From positions 913,426 to 977,425 of the forward strand of contig NW_019091395.1 in assembly GCF_001949145.1 (NCBI RefSeq): a stretch of DNA of 64,000 nt, in the 5' to 3' direction. Of this stretch, positions 57,574-64,000 are shown piece by piece (the first letter of the stretch is position 1; each line of letters begins with the position of its first letter). The notes under the pieces were generated by a model. The model had not been told where the DNA came from, made no database searches, and saw only the letters and a list, made by a program, of their open reading frames with translations. A program made the translations under genes and the position numbers. Origin of the DNA: Acanthaster planci (Eukaryota; Echinodermata; Asteroidea; Valvatida; Acanthasteridae).

Positions 57574-58944
57574 GTTGTCACTCAGTCTCGGCCAGGCAAT
57601 GCCGGCCATTGATTGGCTGATAGTACTAACCATGTGATCATCTCCTGTCAGATTTATTGGCTGAGACTCATTTTATACTCACCCCCCTTCTCCCAGATTA
57701 GTTTCTGCATTTGATCACCGGACAGCTTTTCCGTCTCTTCATGTAGAAATTGCCAGCATGAAGTAGGCCACAGGCGCGTCACACCATCACCCTACACTCG
57801 CCGTGGTTGGTCAAAACTATTGGGTCATTCTCGGTTTTTCAATCGCGTTAGATTTGCTGCGTTTTCAAACTAGAAAACAAGTGTGTGGTGGGACCAAAAA
57901 GAGAATGGTAAAAGTGCACATGTGGACCTCTTGTGTTATGTCACAAATGTGTATCATGCTGGGACTGCAGTGTGTATATGCTGTGCACTGTGTACTGGTT
58001 CAGTTGACACGGTTGCAGAAAAAAGCATACTGAAGCATGCATTTTCATTTCTTTCCTTTCTGTTGTGTGTATCGCCGTGGGCTGTGGTCGCTGCAGGCTG
58101 GCATACTTCATGGAGACACTTGTCCGTCTTTCTCTCCATCATGCCGGCATTAATCAATTAGTGTTGTCGTTGAGTAGCATGGCCTGACACGACGTTGAGC
58201 CAACATGTATGCCCGCAGCATGGGAGCGGTTGCTGATCAGAACCGCATGCCTGCCAACTGTTTCAATTTTAATTGGAACCGTTCCAATTTTTGAGTACTC
58301 ATAGGCCTAAAAATTGGAATGTTGTAACTTTCAGAAGTGAAACCTAACACAAAAACTGAAAAAGTCTCACACACTGCGAGTTGGACCCCATCTGGGAAGT
58401 TCGTTTGATCCCAATGAACACACAGATCCCTAGAGTGTGGTGATCTGGAGGAAGATTAAACAGTTTTGAACCGCAAGACACATACTCCATGGGATTGAAG
58501 GTGAAATCACTGCCACACTGGTGCACAGCAATGTGTGACTTGGCACAAACACCCAGTGGCTGATTGGTTTAAATACATTCACTGCTTATATGCACACAGC
58601 TTCATCACATTTGTCCAGTTGCCTAAAGCAAAGTCACTATAAAAAAATCAAAGTGTTATTGCTGTCTGGTTCCCAGACCAAAGATCCCCACTGTGTTTGA
58701 TACTCATACAGGGCTTAAGAGTGAATTGGTGTGGAAAGCAGACCGTAGCAATGAGACGACAAGGCATTTGCATTGCACACACACTCTGTGTTCCATTTTC
58801 TGAGTTACTTCTGTTGGCAGGTGTGGAGCTTGTGGATGAGTGGAAATGTACATGTTTTATTTTGTAAGCTTATTCAGGTCATTGTACAACAAGAACCAGA
58901 TAATCCTTGTTCCTCATAAGCGTATATCATGTGGCTATTTGCAG

Positions 58945-59004
58945 ATTATGACTTTGACTCCAAACCCAGAGGTTATAGAAGTCACGGTGGCTCGTTCCTT
59001 TCAG
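58945..59004 (+). CDS. SBF2: Candidate SBF exon, 60 nt
   Basis: It lies between ctatttgcag and gttaac, is 60 nt and phase 1 to 1. In the phase needed it reads YDFDSKPRGYRSHGGSFLS, preceded by an Asp if joined to the candidate at 57514-57573. It is compatible with a disordered linker. The donor is non-optimal and I recognise no specific family motif, so it remains a candidate. Confidence 0.35.
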
Positions 59005-59174
59005 GTTAACTTATGTTTGTATGATTTCTTACATCCACTGTTTATCAGTTTCAGTTTTTTTAAATATAATTTTAAGTATTTTGGTTCCTGCAGATGTGCC
59101 ATTCTAATCAATGACGATACTGGATGCTTCAAAAGCATTTACCTTTGATTTTATTCATGTGAAAGAAAACTTTT

Positions 59175-59485
59175 CACAGAAGCTTTAACTGGTGCCAGCT
59201 CAATCTGATCTTCAATCTGTCTCGACCAGAGTGGTGCTTTAACTGGCTTTAACTCAGCTGGAGCTTCATCAACCTGTCTCAACCAATTTGGAGCTTGAAG
59301 TGGTCTTGTATTAACAGTTTAAGCAAGTTTGGGGCCTAAAACTGGCTGTGATAGGGTTGGAGCTTAAACTTTTCTCATTGGGACTGGAGCCTAAGCTGGT
59401 CTTGACTTTTTCAGAGCTTCAGCTGGTCTTGACCGGATTGGAGCTTAAGTTGTGGCTGGCCTGGCATTTAAGTCCACCTGTGGCT
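59175..59485. repeat. ~27-bp minisatellite
   Basis: Degenerate units around TTGGAGCTTAAACTGGTCTT with a GACC linker recur about eleven times (for example near 59255, 59290, 59360, 59415 and 59440). Confidence 0.85.
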
Positions 59486-60142
59486 AGTCTGAAGTTCAAG
59501 CCTGACTTACAACAGAATGTAACGGCCACAGTGATTGGTTAGAATGGCACCCAAGTGAGAATTTATTTTGTTTGCTGGAGAAAAAAGCCTGTCACACTCA
59601 TATTTAAGCACTTTGCACAAAGGCACTTTAAAAAAATTCATAAGGGATGTCTGCGTGAAAAAAAACTGTCCGAACTTCACTTCCACGAAGAGTAACATGT
59701 ATTCTGACCAGCTGACTCCGAGGAGTACTTTTGGCGTCAAACATGTCAGCAGTTTAATTGCCAATTCCCTGTTCAGTTTTAACGGCAACCTTCCTGAACC
59801 TCTCCAAATCCAGTGGCACTTTCTTGACTGGATTTGGCTTGGCCTGGCTTGGCTCTGCCTCCAGAAATACTGTAGAATCCTGCATTCTCATACATATCCT
59901 ACCAGAACCTGGTTGAATCTCAAGGATTATAGTGATAGTGTTGGTGAACAGAGAGAGAGAGCCTAAATGCTTTTAATCAAGAGAGTGCTGAAATGCTGTC
60001 AGAAGTACTTCATCTTGTTTCTGCATCATACATGTTTGCAAAGAAGACGTGTCTTGTAGGTGGCTGGTCTGAAAACATGTTCCCTTCATTTTTTAGTTTC
60101 TCGACATTGATTTGACCATTACGACGCCCGCATTGAACCGCT

Positions 60143-60526
60143 TCAGAACATTGTGAAAAAGATTCCAGAGGAGATAGCTCTTTGCATCATTCGACCTTCG
60201 ATCTTGACAACTGCCGCCCACTGATGTTTAGTTGCAGATCTGAGGGAGGCTGAACCGCCAGTGCGGTCCCCAAAACTAGAGAGGCCCCGCTCCATGTCCA
60301 TACCAGCAGGTTTTACACATTTTTTGTAGTTGAAAGTGGGTGATGTCGCTTGGCTGGTGCATTTTTTCATAAATGGAGCTATGTGGGAGCGCTTTAATGC
60401 ACCAGTGATGTAGTTCCTGTACTCGCGAACAGATCCAGCCGCACTATCTCTGTGCATTCGGGGCACGTTTATCGCAACCCCTGACCAGAAACAAGGTTTA
60501 GACGTCAAGCCGATAACCAGAAACAT
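60143..60526 (-). other. Unrecognised open frame, possibly decayed element gene
   Basis: 127 codons on the minus strand, beginning MFLVIGLTSKPCFWSGV and containing REYRNYITGALKRSHIAPFM and MKKCTSQATSPTFNYKKC. Composition is balanced and not repeat-like, unlike most long frames here, but I recognise no family, splice borders or element ends. It could be a fragment of a mobile-element protein or chance. Confidence 0.25.
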
Positions 60527-61379
60527 AGCTACATGTAAGTGCAGATCTAAAAACTTTTACGCCATCTGACAGAGTGGCAGTACAAAGGGAATTTTAATGT
60601 AGCAGGTGACATCATTCTTCAAGGTCATTTTCAATCAACGTGTGAGGTGGTTTCTCGGCTCTGCTGGCCTCTGTTCTTGTATTTTAGAAGAAAATATCTC
60701 ATTACATGCTGTATCAAATTATCAATTTATTTTTCACTGTTATGTAACCAATTCCAACAATAGGTCTTTCTTTTTGTGTGTTCCAACGACGACGTCACAC
60801 TGGTGTATTCGAAATCGTGAAAAAACTCAAGCAATGACAAAAGGAGAAACATGTTTCTGGTCACGGTAGCAAAGACACGCCTCAGGAAGGCTGGCTGGTA
60901 ATAGCAGAAGCACGATGCCATCTGTCGAATAAATCAGTTGGTCCTGGGTGGTATTTCCTGAACAGTAGCAGTGGCACAGTTAATAGTCCAACTTTGCTGC
61001 TTGTGAAAGAAAAATACTGGGACCTGCTCTGTGAAAATAAGTCTTAAGTGACCCGAGCCACTTTTGGGTTTTGTTTGTGATGCACCACCCAGTTTGGCAT
61101 GATGAAAACAGACGTTGTGTAGATTTTAAAATGTTGAGGATTTCCGTTGCTTGAACACTGCGCAAGATTCTTTCAAAGGCCTTTGACTCAAAAGTGGTTC
61201 TGGTGACGTGACTCACTTTTCTGTGTGGGTCACACGTATTGTTGACTACATCACTGGTGCATATGTTGTGCATAGTACTGGTAGCTATTTTATTATTGAA
61301 GCTGGTGGGCTGGGCATGGTATCAGCAATACCGTACATTGGATTGACCATTCATTTCATGAGCGCTCTGTGATAAGCTG

Positions 61380-61600
61380 CATGCATACAGTGCGCAGGAG
61401 CAGTCCGGCGATATTTGATTGGCAAATCGGGCTGTCCAGCATGGCGATGCATTAATTTCACGGATCGAGCTGTGTTGCACGCTTTCACGTGCATCGTGCA
61501 GACAGGCTCCCTGGAGACATTTGATTGGTTCATCAGGGCTGATTAAAACACTGCAATGCATTCATTTGATTGGCCAGTGCATTTCACCTGCATGTTAACA
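61380..61600. repeat. Degenerate repeat with TTTGATTGG (inverted CCAAT) units
   Basis: TTTGATTGG occurs at about 61415, 61520 and 61565. Around the first two the context is similar: GGCGATATTTGATTGGCAAA with CGGGCTG, and GGAGACATTTGATTGGTTCA with AGGGCTG. GATGCATTAATTTCAC and AATGCATTCATTT also pair up. Confidence 0.55.
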
Positions 61601-63710
61601 GGTGCCAACGTCAAGTCTTGGAGTTGGCATTCACTTCACCTAGCACCATAACAGTTCGCCGACATCCAAGTTATTTTTTGTATACCAGCACATAGGGAGG
61701 GTACACTCACCTACAACTAACAGTCTTTGTTCAACAATTGTGTACAAACCGGTACATCACATCTGTTGCCATGGCTGTAAAATTATGTTTGGCAGTGAGC
61801 CGCATGTTGCAAAAGTGACCTGGTCGAAATTTGCTCATCTGAATTTAAAAAAAAGAAAGAAGAAGAATTTGTATGCATTGAACATTTTGGTTCTTGAGAA
61901 CGTGAATGAATGAGATTGAAAAGAGTTTGCACAAAAATCAAATTTACTGCCCAACTTAATCTCAATTCCGAACAACAATTTCCCAGCTTCATTTAAAAAT
62001 GAGTTGGCCTCGTTGTATGCATAAAGTTAGAGCATGTGTAAGACATCACTTATGCCAAAGGGTGAATGATCAGGTTTGTAAAATGTTAAATTCCCAAGTT
62101 TAGGGTAGCGTACAAGTTAATGCACAATGTGACTTGTGAGTCTTCTTTTCATCGTATGCCACTTTTCTTTTTATTATCTTGAAAACAAAAAGAGTTTTTG
62201 TTCTGTTCTTCATGTAGAGTATTGTGATTTTAACAGCTCTGAGTAACATTTACACCTACTGCAATTGGCGCATGTTTTGCAGGAAGTGAAACAGAGGGCT
62301 GACTTTGCTGGTGAAGGAGGGTCTAGAGAAGTTTCTCAAAACGTATTTGTGCAGAATAACCGGTGTATTGTTGAACTCAAACCTGGCAATTTACCAGAAT
62401 GGAACATTTTTTCTCTGCTCATGCTGTAATCTCGTGGCCCAACATTTGGCGCAAACTTCTGTGCAAGTTGAAAGTTATTGAGAAAGTGGACACACCCATT
62501 GGGCGTGTTGAAGAATCAAGGTTTCAAGTTTCACAGACTGAGGAGCAAGATTTTCATTCATGTTTGTCCCCCAAAGTAACAGTGAAACGTTCAAGCTTAA
62601 GGATACTATCTCATACTGTCACTGCATTTTCAATGTTAGAGGCTGGTAAAATGCTGAGGCCCAGTACATCTGCACAGAGATTTGAGAAACATCTCCATCA
62701 CTTACTGTACATGTACTGACATCCAGGGTCTCTTAGCAGAGTTCATCAGTACTGTAGTAGTAGGAAGGACTCGTAGTAAGATTGTCTGTGGTTTAGAAAG
62801 CTGAAACATAAGTTCTGTTAACAAGTCCTTTCAACCCCGCTTCTCCCCACAACCTCCACCCCAGATCAACCCCAACCCTGCCCCACTCCTAAAACTTACC
62901 ACATAATGGCTGTGGAGGTCAAAGGTTGGACAGTCCAATGTTTTCCTGAGTAGAAATATGGAATGAACATAGTGGTAACCCCTCCTGTAGTTTGCAAATC
63001 TCAGTTTCGCCACTCGGAGCTTTTGAGTTTCACGTAATCTCACCAAGAGGCTGTTGAAATTTACAAGTAAGACGTTGGAAATGGGGTTTCAAAGTTATCA
63101 CTGAAATATTCTGTCAGTAGAAATCAGGACTTTTTTTGTTGTCCAACTCCGTGTTGACAGGGTAATCCAAATCTATTTGTGTGATAACCTGCAACATTGA
63201 ATTAATTGAAATGGAGGGATCTACTCTCTAATGCAATTCAGTTTTCTGCTGTCACAAATGGAAAAATTGGTTGTCTACTTTCTGACCTGCTGATAGGGCA
63301 CTTCATGTGTAGTGTTGTGGAATGGTAAAGATTACAACCCACAAACTTGAGCCACAAGTGGTCTTTGGAGTACTGTAGATGGGTTCCCAACCCTTCCCTC
63401 TCGAAGTCTCAAATGCACTGTATGATGGACAATCCAGGAACCAGCCTTACATGTACAGAACTTCATTAGGGTTAAGCTGCACCTGACTCAGGCAACTCTG
63501 CCCACGGCTCTGGCTTTGTGCTGTACCATGTCAATGCTCAACACAAGCCAGGACTATAAAATTGCCAATTTGGAAGTGGCTATGTGCAAGGCCACCTTAC
63601 CAGGTTCCCATTTATTCGCTGACGTACATGTACATGCAAAGAGATGAGGTGTATGCGTGTGTGAACCAGTGAACTGTCAGTGTCCATCAGTCATCCTTAT
63701 TTTTCACTTT

Positions 63711-63820
63711 GTGCCGGAATCAATTGGCTGTGGCTTAAATTTCTACACAAGTTTATGGCTTCAGTCACATTCCATTAAGCCCTGTGTACTTTCAAGCCGT
63801 AGCCAAGTAATTCCAACACA
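63711..63820. mobile_element. Short fold-back element, family C copy 3
   Basis: Left arm GTGCCGGAATCAATTGGCTG and right arm read in reverse GTGTTGGAATTACTTGGCTA, both continuing to GGCTT. It is 110 bp. Related to copies at 35179 and 50539. Confidence 0.72.
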
Positions 63821-64000
63821 GGCTTACCGTACCGTACATAGCGCACTCTGTAGTTCATGCAGGTTCATATTGAATCCGAGGACCATTTTACCAATACATA
63901 ACCATGTACATCTACACAGTATTGCCCAATCATTTGCAGTTTCATTGTCATGTTTTATGCAAACTGACAATGCATTCACATCCATGACTTCTCTGCTCAT

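Larger units (their letters stand above)
56453..64000 (+). other. Downstream region, probably SBF introns
   Basis: No exon of the myotubularin or PH domain was recognised. Apart from the two candidate 60-nt exons it holds inverted-repeat elements (56704, 63711), a minisatellite (59175-59485), CCAAT-containing degenerate repeats (61380-61600) and an unrecognised minus-strand open frame (60143-60526). Confidence 0.5.

Noticed and set aside
59568-59966. 132-codon open frame on the + strand
   Set aside because: No recognisable motif or splice sites; probably chance.

Overview
This is a window of animal nuclear DNA: one spliced gene on the + strand set in repeat-rich non-coding sequence. The exons have canonical AG/GT borders and are separated by introns from 115 bp to 11.3 kb. 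The only confidently recognised gene encodes the SET-binding factor / myotubularin-related protein 5/13 family (SBF1/SBF2, MTMR5/MTMR13), a DENN-domain protein with an inactive myotubularin phosphatase domain. Twenty-two exons (27349-56452) can be joined in frame from within the uDENN region through DENN, the SBF2 domain and the GRAM domain, about 1,116 codons. Two more small exons (57514-57573, 58945-59004) are plausible. The first exon with the start codon, and the myotubularin, coiled-coil and PH domains, were not found and presumably lie outside the window. A family member equally similar to vertebrate SBF1 and SBF2, together with the repeat style, suggests a marine invertebrate, perhaps an echinoderm. 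That placement is an inference.

Layout. Positions 1-23.5 kb hold no gene I can support. This stretch is full of short palindromic arrays built from GTAC, CATG and CCGG steps (ACATGTACATGTAC, TACCGGTA), a GC-rich block with inverted CCAAT boxes (5.96-6.5 kb), a 202-bp tandem duplication (6.94-7.35 kb), a tRNA-like relic (14.04-14.13 kb) and GTACTC/GGACTCGG arrays around an assembly gap (19.87-21.73 kb). At 23598-26622 sits a 3.0-kb DNA transposon with a perfect 26-bp terminal inverted repeat and a broken, internally deleted reverse-strand gene for a cysteine-rich protein. The SBF gene follows. Its 11.3-kb third intron and several others carry short inverted-repeat (MITE-like) elements. Many of its introns also carry degenerate minisatellites close to exon borders.

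Most notable observations. (1) The intron before the exon at 48599 is built largely from degenerate tandem copies of the start of that exon, including its splice-acceptor context, and one copy is still open in the exon's reading frame. (2) The 3-kb transposon and its pseudogene. (3) Several small inverted-repeat element families, some with two or three copies in the window. (4) Both assembly gaps fall inside repeats. (5) Two 60-nt phase-compatible candidate exons downstream of the GRAM region.

No prokaryotic features, CRISPR arrays, rRNA genes or intact tRNA genes were seen.
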